A stretch of DNA of 64,000 nt from Xenopus tropicalis (GCF_000004195.4 NC_030680.2:140739545-140803544); one strand, 5' to 3'; counted from the first letter of the stretch, positions 12,383-22,929 are shown. A program made the numbers and translations. Notes: generated from the letters alone by a model not told the origin.

Positions 12383-12529
12383 ATTAAATACAGTGAAACC
12401 TCAATTTTACATCCCCTGATTTTAAGTTTTGCTGCATTTTTACACCACTAATATACCACACATAATAAACTTCCCTGATTTCACATTTTCCTGAATTTTG
12501 CACCATTTTTTTCTGGTTCCCTGAAAACC
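12383..12529. repeat. Interspersed repeat fragment ('cagtgaaacctcaatttt')
   Basis: The sequence TACAGTGAAACCTCAATTTT with two internal echoes of TTTTACACCA/TTTTGCACCA and CCCTGATTT looks like a familiar frog interspersed repeat. It runs directly into the 112-bp minisatellite. Family not identified. Confidence 0.45.
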
Positions 12530-13352
12530 TTATTGGGGCAGAACAGCCCTATTGGGTTTATTTAATGGTTAAATGATCCCCTTTTCTCTGTAATAATAAA
12601 ACAGTACCTGTACTTGATCCCAACTAAGATATAATTACCCCTTATTGGGGCAGAACAGCCCTATTGGGTTTATTTAATGGTTAAATGATTCCCTTTTCTC
12701 TGTAATAATAAAACAGTACCTGTACTTGATCCCAACTAAGATATAATTACCCCTTATTGGGGCAGAACAGCCCTATTGGGTTTATTTAATGGTTAAATGA
12801 TTCCCTTTTCTCTGTAATAATAAAACAGTACCTGTACTTGATCCCAACTAAGATATAATTACCCCTTATTGGGGGCAGAACAGCCCTATTGGGTTTATTT
12901 ATTGGTTAAATGATTCCCTTTTCTCTGTAATAATAAAACAGTACCTGTACTTGATCCCAACTAAGATATAATTACCCCTTATTGGGGGCAGAACAGTCCT
13001 ATTGGGTTTATTTAATGGTTAAATGATTCCCTTTTCTCTGTAATAATAAAACAGTACCTGTACTTGATCCCAACTAAGATATAATTACCCCTTATTGGGG
13101 CAGAACAGCCCTATTGGGTTTATTTAATGGTTAAATGATTCCCTTTTCTCTGTAATAATAAAACAGTACCTGTACTTGATCCCAACTAAGATATAATTAC
13201 CCCTTATTGGGGGCAGAACAGCCCTATTGGGTTTATTTCATGGTTAAATGATTCCCTTTTCTCTGTAATAATAAAACAGTACCTGTACTTGATCCCAACT
13301 AAGATATAATTACCCCTTATTGGGGGCAGAACAATCCTATTGGGTTACTGTT
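12530..13352. repeat. 112-bp minisatellite, locus 1 (about 7.3 copies)
   Basis: Tandem copies of a 112-113-bp unit that runs from TTATTGGGGCAGAACAGCCC through ATGATTCCCTTTTCTCTG and GTACCTGTACTTGATCCC to AAGATATAATTACCCC. Starts near 12530, 12642 and 12754 and so on differ by single bases. The array abuts the right part of its parent MITE (13353-13460). Confidence 0.92.
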
Positions 13353-13462
13353 TAAATCATTTTTTAGTAGACTTAAGGTATGGAGATCCGAATTACGGAA
13401 AGACCCCTTATCCAGAATATCCCAGGTCCTGAGCTTTCTGGATAACAGGTCCAATACCTGTA
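13353..13462. mobile_element. Right end of the MITE hosting minisatellite locus 1
   Basis: The stretch TAGTAGACTTAAGGTATGGAGATCC ... GGATAACAGGTCCAATACCTG|TA matches the ends of complete copies at 19217-19678 and 55921-57263, which have inverted termini CAGGTATRGGA flanked by TA. The matching left terminus is missing; a different repeat (12383-12529) is joined there. Confidence 0.7.
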
Positions 13463-13499
13463 CTACATATGGGGGGTTAGAATTTTAGGTAAGTGGGTT

Positions 13500-14300
13500 A
13501 GACATTTTTGTACAGTATGATAAATATATACTTAAGGATATATATATATAAATATAATATACAAAAAGCCATGGAGTGTGCGGGGCACAAATAAATAAAT
13601 AAGGCAACCTTATTACTGTATTTATTCCGAACCTGCGCACATAATGTTCAGCCATGGATAAAACAGCACAAAACAGTTGTTGATGGACTTGGCAGAGTGC
13701 TGGATTAAATAAGCATTAGTCTAGTGAAGCTGATTACAGAAATATGAAAATGCAGTATCTTAATGGTACATATTTTCATGTGGCAGCCGAGTTGCCTTTC
13801 ATTTTGCAGCTAATATGTCTATTCTTATGAGTCATTTACTTCTTTAATTACCTTTTGCAGCCCAGGCACCATGCTATATTAATGTGAATGATTTTTACTG
13901 CCAGTTTATCATACAATGCCCAAGAAGTTGAAAGGCGTAATTGACTCGGAAGAGCGGCTCGCGCAGGAAACAATATTTAGTTGACAGTTTTCCTTGTACT
14001 CCCTGTTGACGTTTATGAGTTTACACTGTGCTGCAGGAGCAATAAACACAATTTTCTTTCAATAACAGCAAAGAGGGGCGCTGAGGATCCGTTTGCGCGC
14101 GGAGATTTGTTCATTTCTTTTAGTAATTTCATTTAATGCGCCGGGAATCACGGTAGGGGGGCGGGGGGGGGGGATTTCACATGAAGTGGCTGCCGTGGTT
14201 GTGGAGCAATTGGACTGAGCGCTAGGATAATAACTGAACCCGACCTTCTTAGGCCATGGAAGTATCAGTATCAGTGTATATACTGACCAGCCACAACCCC
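13500..14300. other. Unique block, candidate conserved non-coding element
   Basis: From about 13680 to 14140: TGGCAGCCGAGTTGCCTTTC, CATTTACTTCTTTAATTACC, CAATATTTAGTTGACAGTTT and AAGAGGGGCGCTGAGGATCC. Homopolymer C/G runs at 14155-14172 and 14297-14315. No coding evidence. Confidence 0.4.
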
Positions 14301-14451
14301 CCCCCCCCCCCCCCAATGTGCTCATTCATACAGACCCCCTCCTAACTGTGCTGGTAACTACCCACCCCTACTGGCTGCACTTGGACCTGGCCAGGCAGGA
14401 GATTATTCAGCAGCCAGACAGCTAGGGTCGCTACCTGTTCCTGTGACTAAA

Positions 14452-14768
14452 GGTGGCCATACACGCTAAGCCTACCTCCCGATATACCCACCTATGGGTG
14501 GGCGATATCGGGCTAATTTGGTCGTTTGGCGCTGGGGTGAATCAGAACTAAGGGTATACGCGCAGTTGGTTGGGGGGCCGCATCAACGAGCCGATGTGGT
14601 CCCCGATTCTACTACATTTTTAAACCTGCCGATCAAGATGTGGCCGATTTCAGGCCAGATATCGGTCGGGCAGGCTGTCGGTAGTGCCCATACATGGGCC
14701 GGTAAGCTGCTGAATCGGTCTAAGGGACTGATATCGGCAGCTAGAATCAGCCCGTGTATGGGGACCTT
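14452..14768 (-). mobile_element. 'ggccatacacg' MITE copy, reverse orientation
   Basis: Begins AAGGTGGCCATACACGCTAA and ends CGTGTATGGGGACCTTA. Internal CACCTATGGGTGGGCGATAT, CAGGCCAGATATCGGTCGGG and ACTGATATCGGCAGCTAGAA appear in reverse order relative to the 3.0-kb copy. The palindromic GGCCCCAGGGCC core is deleted. Confidence 0.8.
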
Positions 14769-14799
14769 ATTACCGGCCTTTGAGTTGGGGGGGGGGTTA

Positions 14800-15280
14800 G
14801 GGCAGGATATGATGTAATTTGGGGGTGGGGCTTTGAAGTAGGGGGCAGGGAAAATGGGCAGGCTGGGTGGAGGAACGGGGATGGGTCCAATAAATGGGGA
14901 AATGGGTGGACTGGGTAGGACTATAGGTAGAGCCTATGGTGGGCCCATAGTTATAAAGGACGTTTGGCATCTGAGAGGTTCAGGGAAGGGGCGGATTTAT
15001 AGGCTCTTTTGTAAGCTCTTTTGGGCAGGGCTCTCTTCCCCTCCTGTATCGGTTATTGATTGCTTTATATGTTACTCTGTATGTCCAATGTATGAAACCC
15101 ACTTATTGTACAGCGCTGCGGGATATGTTGGCGCTTTATAAATAAATGTTAATAATAATAAATAGGGCATTAAGAATTTACTGGCAAGTACGTTATCTGT
15201 AGAGTTGTAATACCGGTGCCGGCCCTAGCTTAGTGATTTACCAGCTATACCAGTCAAATACCGGCCAGGTGGCAACCCTA
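14800..15280. mobile_element. Same repeat as 6.06 kb, interrupted by an L2 tail
   Basis: GCCCATAGTTATAAAGGACG and TCTGAGAGGTTCAGGGAAGG before, and GCATTAAGAATTTACTGGCA, GTAATACCGGTGCCGGCCCT and CCAGGTGGCAACCCTAC after, match the intact 6.06-kb copy. The L2 tail at 15010-15162 is inserted between them. Confidence 0.65.
15010..15162 (+). mobile_element. L2-type retrotransposon 3' tail, nested
   Basis: TGTAAGCTCTTTTGGGCAGG, CCAATGTATGAAACCCACTT, GTACAGCGCTGCGGGATATG, TTGGCGCTTTATAAATAAAT and an AATAATAATA tail. The GGCGCTTTATAAATA end with a short simple-repeat tail is typical of L2-clade LINE or L2-tailed SINE ends. No coding part is present. Confidence 0.75.
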
Positions 15281-15680
15281 CAGACAGCCAGGGCCGCCAT
15301 CAGAAATCACGGGGCCCCTCGCAGCAAAATTTTATGGGCCCCCCCCTTCTCCCACACCCTGCCCCCCAATGGCCCCTCCCCCAGTAACCCCTCCCATCAG
15401 TACAAAGGACACACAGACATTGGTAGCCAGGGCCCCCTAAACATTGGTAGCCAGGGGTTACGTTTTGCAGTGGTGCCAGGGCACTCTCCCAGCATCCTCC
15501 AGCTCCAACCCCAATAGGATTACCCGCTTACCACCAATGACAGGGGCCTGGAATTGATTTAAGGGGGCCTGAGCTACTAAGAAAACTGTAGCACGGCTGG
15601 GCCCCCTTTAATGGTAAAATTGCCCGGGCCCGGGACGACTGTACCCCCTGTGCCCCCCTGATGGTGGCCTTGCAGACAGC
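15281..15680. mobile_element. hAT-like MITE with perfect 8-bp target duplication CAGACAGC
   Basis: Element 15289-15672: CAGGGCCGCCATCAG at the left, CTGATGGTGGCCTTG at the right, flanked by CAGACAGC at 15281-15288 and 15673-15680. The GC-rich inside has GGGGCCCC-type stretches and a short direct repeat, ACATTGGTAGCCAGGG, at 15417 and 15440. Confidence 0.85.
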
Positions 15681-15741
15681 ATGCCCAGGCTGGGCCTTTG
15701 TGGCCTTCCCACATAAACATGGGGCCCCCAATTAAACCACC

Positions 15742-16065
15742 TTAAAGCTGGCCATACACGTGGCGATGGTCGCACGAAACATCGTCAGATCTGCCACACA
15801 CCATTCAGGGCTGAAGCGGCAGTTAAGGAGGTACAAACAATAGGATTTCTACCTCCTTCTGCCGATTCAGCGCTGAAGGGAGATTTTGGTCAGGCGCCTT
15901 CTATGGCACCCGATCAAAATTTTCAAACTGGTCCGATCGGCGAGTCGGCCAATATCAGCAGCTTCCTGCGATATCGGTCGACTCGCCGACATACCATACA
16001 CGCACCGAATATCGTACGAAACAAGGTTTCCTACGATATTATCGGTGCGTGTATGGCCACCTTAA
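15742..16065. mobile_element. TTAA-flanked MITE with 'ggccatacacg' termini
   Basis: Left TTAAAGCTGGCCATACACGTG and right GCGTGTATGGCCACCTTAA are inverted ends. The inside (GTCGCACGAAACATCGTCAG, TATCGGTCGACTCGCCGAC) differs from the commoner family at 3.0 or 37.6 kb, so this is a related subfamily. TTAA on both sides. Confidence 0.8.
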
Positions 16066-16483
16066 AGGAGAAGGAAAGGCTAAGTCACTTGGGGGTGCCA
16101 AAATGTTAGGCACCCCCAAGTGACTTAGAACGCCTACCTTGTACCCCGGGCTGGTGCCCCTGTACGGAGGGAACAGCACCAGCCCGGGGTAGCTGCCGGC
16201 GCTTCCTCCTTCCTCCTCGCTTGCGCGCACATGCGCAGTAGAGTGAAAAGCCGAACTTAAACATTAAAGTCGGCTTTTCACTCTACTGCGCATGCGCCGG
16301 CCGGCGGATTTCGCCGGCAGCGCGCAAAGGAAGGAGGAAGCGGTGTCTACAGGTGCCCCGGGCTGGTGCTATTCCCTCCGTACAGGGGCACCAGCCCGGG
16401 GTACAAGGTAGGCGTTCTAAGTCACTTGGGGGTGCCTAACATTTTGGCACCCCCAAGTGACTTAGCCTTTCCTTCTCCTTTAA
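16062..16483. mobile_element. T2/Kolobok-type foldback MITE (near-perfect palindrome)
   Basis: TTAA AGGAGAAGGAAAGGCTAA ... TTAGCCTTTCCTTCTCCT TTAA. The two arms are complementary almost end to end: TAAGTCACTTGGGGGTGCC, CCCCGGGCTGGTGC, TGCGCATGCG-type core and so on, with small differences. The termini fit the frog T2 family (TTAA target, TTAAAGGRR ends). It would extrude as a hairpin of about 200 bp per arm. Its left TTAA is also the right TTAA of the neighbouring MITE. Confidence 0.85.
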
Positions 16484-17945
16484 GACCACTGTGTTTTAGG
16501 ACTGTAGGATTGGCCATGAATCTCATTGTGCTTGACCCCTTCCCGTCTCACTTCATCCTTATGTTCCTGCTTCCCTGGTCTCTTTCAGCATTTCCTATAC
16601 ATCAACAGGCTGTTCTAGAGCAATATGTACATTCATATACGTTTGGATGGCCCCTAAACCAAGATGCTTATAGTCTAAATTGGAGAAAGGATTTCTGATA
16701 GAAACTGAATGTTCTTGTCTCTGTTTTTCCATAAAATTTTAATTGGATTACAAATCTACCTCGTATTGTGAATGTTATATTGAATATATACAGTATATTG
16801 TGGCCCCTATGCTCACACAACTGTATGTGCTACTAAAGGGCCATGGTCATCTGGGGCTGGTACAGAAACACAAAAATGATGTTAAGCTGTGTTGTCTAAG
16901 GGTTAGTTCCCCTTTAATGGGAAAATGTGCTATATAGGGAACACCTTTACTACTGATGCATATCTGCACCTGTTGGACCATGGTGGTCACATGGGAGAGG
17001 TCCTGTACTTTCTGTGGAGGATTATGGGCCCAATAATGTATAAATGGGCACGGGGGGGGGCTTCATGTGTTGCTCTTATTGAACTAAAGCCCCCAGCATG
17101 TCTGTAAGTTGTCAGAAGCTGCTGCGAGTTCTAATTCGGCCGCAGTTGGAGGGCAGCCCAGCTCTGCAAACCCCGAGAGACTATTCAGGAGCTATCTGGC
17201 TTCAGTGGGGAGGAATTTTCTATAATACAATCCAAACTACTTTTGCTATAGCCTAAAAATGATTATGGCTTAAATGTTGTATGTTATACTGAACTTCCGT
17301 AGCCCTATAACTGTAATAATCCAGGCCTGCAAATTTGCCCCCAGCAGCTCCCCATCTTGGATGTCAGTGGCTCTGCACATGCTCAGTGTTCTCTTGGCTG
17401 TTGCTTATGGATCATGGGAAGTCATAAAGCAATAAGGGAGGTTCATCTGTCATAGAATCTGATGCTAGTAAATTCCGATGCAGACTGCACTGGCTTCTGC
17501 ACTGCCATGTAAATAAGGCCTTCTGCCCATTTATATGGAATTGTAGTCATTACTGCTCTCCCAAAACTGCTGCTTCCTAGTAAAGTGGGTCCCTCTTGGG
17601 GGTTGGCTTCTCAGGACTGTTCGGCCAGATCAGTAAGTGGGGTGGGGGGGGGTATGAAATTGCTGCGCTTGGCTGTTGGCCTTTTGTTTGTTTTTGAAGC
17701 TTATTCAGCACCTGGAAATTCTTTGTGCACATAAACAAGAGTCAGATTTCATTCTCTGCACCCATTCCTCATACAAACGGCAGCTCTGCTCTGTATTGAG
17801 TCATCTCTAGATATACACACACACATATATATGTATATTGTACAGATGCATGCCTGTATATCAGTCGTATGTACTGTAGTATTTACTCATCTGTGGCTGT
17901 GACTCCTAGTACTCTCCCTGGAAGCCTGTGGTTGTTGGTGGGTCC
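16484..17945. other. No gene recognised
   Basis: Unique-looking sequence with short CA/TA runs near 17815-17840 and a G run at 17640. No repeat termini or splice-bounded coding segment were found. Confidence 0.4.
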
Positions 17946-18090
17946 CGGCCTGGACTTGAATTCAAAATAGGCCCTGGCATTCCAAGTACCCAGAGACCCA
18001 AACAGCCCCCCCAGCCCAACAAAATAGTGACTGTCTATGGCATCTTACAGCCCCTCTGGCATTTGCCGAACCCACAGATTGCCAGTCTTG
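17946..18090. mobile_element. hAT-like MITE ('caggcccggactggca'), reverse copy
   Basis: GGCCTGGACTTGAATTCAAA, ATAGGCCCTGGCATTCCAAG and CCCACAGATTGCCAGTCT are the reverse of the 6.96-kb element; its outer terminus is lost on the right. Confidence 0.7.
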
Positions 18091-19214
18091 TGGCTGCTAG
18101 AAGTTCTAGGGCTCAACTGCGGTTCCCAACATGGGCCATTTTGGTGTGTCCATCTATTTTCGGTCAGCAACGCCCCAACCATTTCATGACACACTGTGGC
18201 CCCCAAGCTTTTCAAAAAACTGTGGTTCCCCATGAACACCGTGGCCTTCAAGCCTTACATAGACTTCCCCAGGCCTCTTGTCTTTGGGGGGCTTTAGGGT
18301 AGCAGTGATACATAATATTACGGTCACCATTTTGCCCTATTGTATCTACTAACCCTCCCTCCAGCTCACTTTTTGGTGCTGTTACTATGTGTGGGGCCCT
18401 AAACAGTAGTCCCAAGCTTTAACCCAAAAGCCACACTGGATCAAGCAGAATTGCTTAGTATGAAGTACCAATAAGTGGTGCCAAAGTCTGTGTAGGGCTT
18501 GGAGACCCCAGTGTTGTTAATGCTTGGGGGCCACTTTGGAAAGTTAGAGAGGGGTACGCACCAGTGCCCCCCCTTAGTGCATTTTAGACTCAAGGCTTGA
18601 TACATTCTCTCCATAGTGTGTGATTATTTGTAGACCAGCATTAATACAAGTTCTCTGTGCCATCTGTTGTTAAGCTGGCAGGGAGCAAGGCCAGCCTATC
18701 CAAACAAAGAGAGAGACCTGCTGTAAACTGAACCTGTCAAGCTCCGCATAGCTCCACTGACCTCCCCGGCGTGCGGGGCAACTTGTGGTACCAGGCACCG
18801 GCTGCACACATACAACTTGTAAAGGAACCTGGGGGGGGGATGTTTACTCTGAGCTCACACAGTGTTCCTCCCACGGGGCCCAGTCTCGTTTATACTAAAT
18901 CTTCCCATTGACATGGCTTCTTCTGAGCTGAGATGATGGTAACTAACAAACAATAAACTGTCCTGTGAAAGGAAACATTAACACCAGAGCTCTGCAGAAT
19001 TTCAGGACCCTCTGCGGTTCTAGGCTGCCCATATCCTGCCTCATTACCCACAGGATTAGATATCGGCTTTATATGTGCCGGTAGCTCCCAGCCCATTCTC
19101 TGTGTCGGCCTATGGCAGGAAACTGCTTATACTCTATTCAAAGGCGGTGCCAGTTGCGCTTTCCCTTTTTCTAAGGAAGACGCATCAGTGAGACTTTAAA
19201 TAGACTGTATGTAC
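18091..19214. other. No gene recognised
   Basis: Nothing supportable; scattered CCCC/GGGG-rich pieces that may be old hAT-like MITE debris. Confidence 0.35.
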
Positions 19215-19680
19215 TACATGTATCGGACCCCTTATCCTGAAACCCATTATGCAGAAAGTTCTGAATTACGGAAATGCCATCTCCCATAGACTCCCAACTA
19301 AGATATAATTACCCCTTATTGGGGGCAGAACAGTCCTATTGGGTTTATTTCATGGTTAAATGATTCCCTTTTCTCTGTAATAATAAACAGTACCTGTACT
19401 TGATCCCAACTAAGATATAATTACCCCTTATTGGGGGCAGAACAGCCCTATTGGGTTTATTTAATGGTTAAATGATTCCCTTTTCTCTGTAATAATAAAA
19501 CAGTACCTGTACTTGATCCCAACTAAGATATAATTAATTCTTATTGGAGCCAAAACAATCCTACTTTGTAATTACAGTTGAAATATTTTTTTTTTAGCAG
19601 ACTTAAGGTAGGAGATCCAAACCCCTTATCCAGAAAACCCCAGGTCCTGAGCATTTTGGATAATGGGTCCCATTCCTGTA
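19215..19680. mobile_element. TA-flanked MITE with internal 112-bp minisatellite, locus 2
   Basis: A complete-looking element: left end TA|CATGTATCGGACCCCTTATC, right end GATAATGGGTCCCATTCCTG|TA. Between them (about 19289-19560) are 2.4 copies of the same 112-bp unit seen at 12.5 kb. Termini resemble CAGGTATRGGAYCC inverted repeats with TA on both outer sides, which would suit a Tc1/mariner-type target site. The superfamily is inferred from the TA flank only. Confidence 0.75.
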
Positions 19681-19690
19681 CCCAGTTTAT

Positions 19691-19830
19691 TTAGGGTTGC
19701 CACTTTGCCCCTTTAATACTGGCCACATATTGGCCGGTATATATGGCTCTTTAGCAGTTTTATTTAGATGCAAGCTGCATGGCTGTAAACAAATCAGTTC
19801 AGTCTGCAGCATGCATCTGAATTAATTATG
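19691..19830. mobile_element. Fragment of 'gggttgccacttt' MITE
   Basis: TTAGGGTTGCCACTTTGCCC, TTAATACTGGCCACATATTG and GATGCAAGCTGCATGGCTG resemble the 21.84-kb element; right end not found. Confidence 0.5.
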
Positions 19831-20799
19831 GATTCAGCACAGCACAATCCAGCAGGAACAGCCTCTACGATGGCCCATAGAGAAATATTTATATATATAA
19901 CTATTAAATTGCAGTGACATGTGGGTTTCATGTAGGAGCACGTGTGCACTTGTGCCTTCAGACTGCAGGGACGGACCAGCTGGAAATGACATTGGCTTTG
20001 GGACTGTTGCCTTTAAAGTGCTTTTTTGCCTTGTTCTATATAACAGGAATGCGTGCATTAGGAGGTCACCCGTTCCCTCTGTTATTGCTAGCTGTCTCAG
20101 ACTCAGCTCCACTGTCTATTAAAATCAAGCCACTGTGTAAACATTCCCATGTTGTTCCTGGGCCCATACAATGGCCCGGAGATCGGGTTTCACCTGCCTG
20201 CACATCTTACAGCAATTAAAGCAATTAAGGCTGGAGTTGTTCTGCAGTCAAGGTCTCCCGTGACATCCAAGTCCAAAACAAGGCTGAGAGGCCGCCGTCA
20301 TCTTAGCCGCTACTGTCTCGGAATTATTATTCCTTGATGAAATATGTATAGATGGACACGTAGGCATTGGTAGCAGGGCGGCTATTGTCTATGGGCATAC
20401 GGAGAATTCCATTTCATGCCTTTCCTTTTGTAATGGACTTTTTTTTCTTCCCCTTTTTTGCTTAATCGAGTTGATTATATTGCCTTTTATAATGCCTGGG
20501 AAGGCTCTAAATCCACGCGCCGGCGAGTGTTTAGTATGCAAAAGGGCCGGTTTCAGGCAGATTTGCCTGCTAAAAAAGAAATATCTTTCCTCCCGCGTCC
20601 CAGAGGGCATCCTTAATCAGACAGAACCGCCGGCTGAATTAGTCTCTGAAATTCCGCTGCCCTTTAACCTGTCACTGCCTGTTCTCTCGCTGTTTGTTCA
20701 CAAACAATTCCAAGTACAGAATTTCACCCAAGGCATCCTGTCAAGTGAAAGGGGGGATGTCGGCCCAAAAATAAAAACCGCGCCCGATGAAAGAAAATG
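19831..20799. other. Unique block, candidate conserved non-coding element
   Basis: About 20200-20800 is repeat-free: CTTACAGCAATTAAAGCAAT, CTCGGAATTATTATTCCTTG, GAGTTGATTATATTGCCTTT, GACAGAACCGCCGGCTGAAT. A 133-codon + frame overlaps it (20471-20872) but shows no domain, and its end lies in a T2 fragment. Confidence 0.4.
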
Positions 20800-20938
20800 T
20801 CGTTCCGAGCAACTTTTCCAGAATACATTGGTTTCAAGTTCTAGAGTTGTTGGTAAATATAATCGCTATTGAGAGCAGTGCGTGTCCGGCCATTGCTGCT
20901 CCCTTGACTTTTCATACAATGTAACAGAAGCAGCTGAG
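20800..20938. mobile_element. Fragment of the same T2-type MITE as 43570
   Basis: GGTTTCAAGTTCTAGAGTTG, GAGAGCAGTGCGTGTCCGGC and TTTTCATACAATGTAACAGA correspond to 43650-43755. Ends not preserved. Confidence 0.55.
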
Positions 20939-20940
20939 TA

Positions 20941-21274
20941 AAGGCCCCCATACACAGCCCGATTGTAGCTGCCGATATGGGTCCCTTAGACCGATTCAGC
21001 AGCTAATCGGCCCATGTATGGGCACTACCGACAGGCCTGCCCGACTGATATCTGGCCTTAAATCGTCCAGATCTCGATCAGGCAGGTTAAAAAATCTAGT
21101 CGGATCAGGGGGCCGCATTGGCTCGTTGATGTGGTCCCCGGACCGACTTTGCCTATAGCCGCCATAATAATTTGATCGTTTGGCCCCAGGGCCAAACGAT
21201 CGAATTACCCTGGATTCTCCCGATATCGCCCACCCGTAGGTGGGGGATATCGGGAGAAGATCCGCTCGCTTGGC
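20941..21274 (+). mobile_element. 'ggccatacacg' MITE, 3' truncated
   Basis: Starts AAGGCCCCCATACACAGCCC and carries all the internal hallmarks, including GGCCCCAGGGCCAAACGATC and GGGAGAAGATCCGCTCGCTT, but stops before the right terminus at about 21274. Confidence 0.8.
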
Positions 21275-21841
21275 TCTGTCTATGCAACATTGTTTCCATC
21301 AGAGCCGGGAGTAGGGAAATGGCCAGACAGACACTGAGTTCAATATCAAATATATTGAAGCAAAACTTCAAAACCACAGAATATTTTTCACCTGTGTAAA
21401 TTGGAAAGTTTATTAGAATTACATTTTCTTGTATTAGGTAATATTTATGGGTTTACTTTCCCTTTTTAACACAGCCAGTGAGTCTGGAAGTGGTAGTGGC
21501 ACAGCCGGCACTGAATGGCACCCAACCTACCTGCACCACAGGGCAAAGGAACTGCTCTCACTCATCCACGTTACACAATAAGAAACGTATTTAATATTCA
21601 CTTAACCACTAGGGGTCAGCTCTAGGGCCACTGACATAGCGTTCAGCTTTCTGCCGGCACAAGCACAAAAACTGCCAGTTGACTCCCAGAATTTCCGGAT
21701 CGTTTCATAGATTTGTTCGGAAGTGGAGAGAATGCTGTTATTTATAAATACATTCATTAACTAGCATTATTATTTTGATTAAATCATAAAGATGCTTTTG
21801 GTTAACGGCTGTAACTCTGGTCTCTGTGTCTTGGGTGGGAA
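21275..21841. other. No gene recognised
   Basis: Unique sequence; nothing supportable beyond AT-rich TAAATACATTCATTAACTAG-type stretches near 21745. Confidence 0.35.
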
Positions 21842-22051
21842 TAGGGCTGCCACTTCACCTTTTTAATTAATAATGAACACATATTGAATCCACATCCTGC
21901 ATGGCTAATTAGCAATTAATTCTAAAGCATGCTGCAGTCTGAACTGATTTATGTGCAGCCATGCAGAATGCATCTGAATGAACTGTTAAGTAGACATGCA
22001 TAATGTGGATTCTGTATGTGGCCGGTATTAAAGGGGTGAGGTGGCTACCAT
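21842..22051. mobile_element. Foldback MITE ('gggctgccacttcacc')
   Basis: GGGCTGCCACTTCACCTTTT at the left and AAAGGGGTGAGGTGGCTACC at the right; inner arms CATATTGAATCCACATCCTGCAT / ATGCATAATGTGGATTCTGTATG also pair, as do the parts around CATGCTGCAG and CTGCATG. Related to the fragment at 19691. Confidence 0.7.
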
Positions 22052-22195
22052 AAGGGGGAATTGCCCCTCTATACTATGGAAAAATCCTCCTCCTGTCTTT
22101 GGGGGTTCAAATAGCGGGCCCTTCATATTGTGCCCCACTCATATAACAGCAGCAGTACGTAGCAATACAGTAGTAGATAGTATGACTTGTACACC

Positions 22196-22386
22196 CAGGG
22201 TCGGACTGGGGGGTGAAGGGCCCACCGGGGCTCCTGCAGGTGCCCGCGCCGGCCTCCCTTCCCTCCACAGGGGCCCCCCACCCAACGTCCTCCCATGAGC
22301 GTGTAAATTTAACGCGTATGGGGAGGAGCGGTTGGACAGGGGGAGCGCTGGCAAGGGTCGGGTCTGGGCCACCGGGGCCCACTAGA
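22196..22386. mobile_element. hAT-like MITE fragment ('cagggtcggactgggg')
   Basis: CAGGGTCGGACTGGGGGGTG with GGGCCCACCGGGGCTCCTGC; GGGCCACCGGGGCCCACTAG at the far side. The right terminal repeat is missing. Confidence 0.6.
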
Positions 22387-22485
22387 GCAGTGTAGAGAAT
22401 AAGAAGGAACAGATGTATACGGCTTTATTAGCAATTACATTTATAGAGCTGAAATCATTGAATTCAAATAAATGTCTATGGAAAC

Positions 22486-22727
22486 AGCGTCGGACTGGGC
22501 CGCCGGGGTACCGGGAAGAAACCCGGTGGGCCCCGGTGACCCAGATCCGATGACCCCTAGGGCGCTCCCACGATCCGCCGCTGGCAAGTTTCTTTTAGGA
22601 GCACTCGGGGGAGAGTGTTGGGGGCTTCTGCGGGGGGGGGGGGGTGGAATGCTGAAGGTGGCTGGGCCATTGGGGGTGCAGGGGCCCCTGAGGCAGAAAC
22701 CCCGGTGGGCCCCCCAGTCTGACCCTG
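22486..22727. mobile_element. hAT-like MITE ('cagggtcggactgggcc')
   Basis: CAGCGTCGGACTGGGCCGCC at the left and GGGCCCCCCAGTCTGACCCTG at the right form inverted ends. Flanks TATGGAAA (22478-22485) and TATGGCAG (22728-22735) match at 6 of 8 bases, fitting the 8-bp target duplication of hAT elements. Confidence 0.8.
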
Positions 22728-22735
22728 TATGGCAG

Positions 22736-22891
22736 CAGTTCTCAATCTGTGGGTCGGGACCCCTTTGGGGGTCGCCTAAGACCATTGGAAAACACATATT
22801 CCCGATGGTCTTAGGTTTTTATGGTTGGGGGTCACCACAACATGAGGAACTGTATTAAAGGGTCGCGGCATTAGGAAGGTTGGGAACAGTG
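22736..22891. mobile_element. SPIN-type hAT MITE (horizontally transferred family)
   Basis: CAGTTCTCAATCTGTGGGTC ... GACCCCTTTGGGGGTCGCCT, AAGACCATTGGAAAACACAT, GGTTGGGGGTCACCACAACA, TGAGGAACTGTATTAAAGGG, TCGCGGCATTAGGAAGGTTG ... GGAACAGTG. This is recognisably the non-autonomous SPIN family described from rodents, bats, opossum, lizard and Xenopus. Flanks TATGGCAG and TATGGAAA (22892-22899) match at 6 of 8 bases. The middle of the usual sequence is deleted. Confidence 0.85.
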
Positions 22892-22929
22892 TATGGAAAA
22901 GTTGCAGAATGCAAAATTGTCATTAATAG

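Noticed and set aside
12530..13352. CRISPR-like array (regular repeats)
   Set aside because: Repeats are contiguous with no unique spacers, units are 112 bp, and the genome is vertebrate. It is a minisatellite.
20471..20872. 133-codon + frame, possible exon
   Set aside because: No domain, no homologue recognised, no splice-site logic; its 3' part is a T2-type MITE fragment. More likely a non-coding element.
22472..22858. 128-codon + frame
   Set aside because: Covers a hAT MITE and a SPIN MITE; stops are rare only because of GC-rich sequence.
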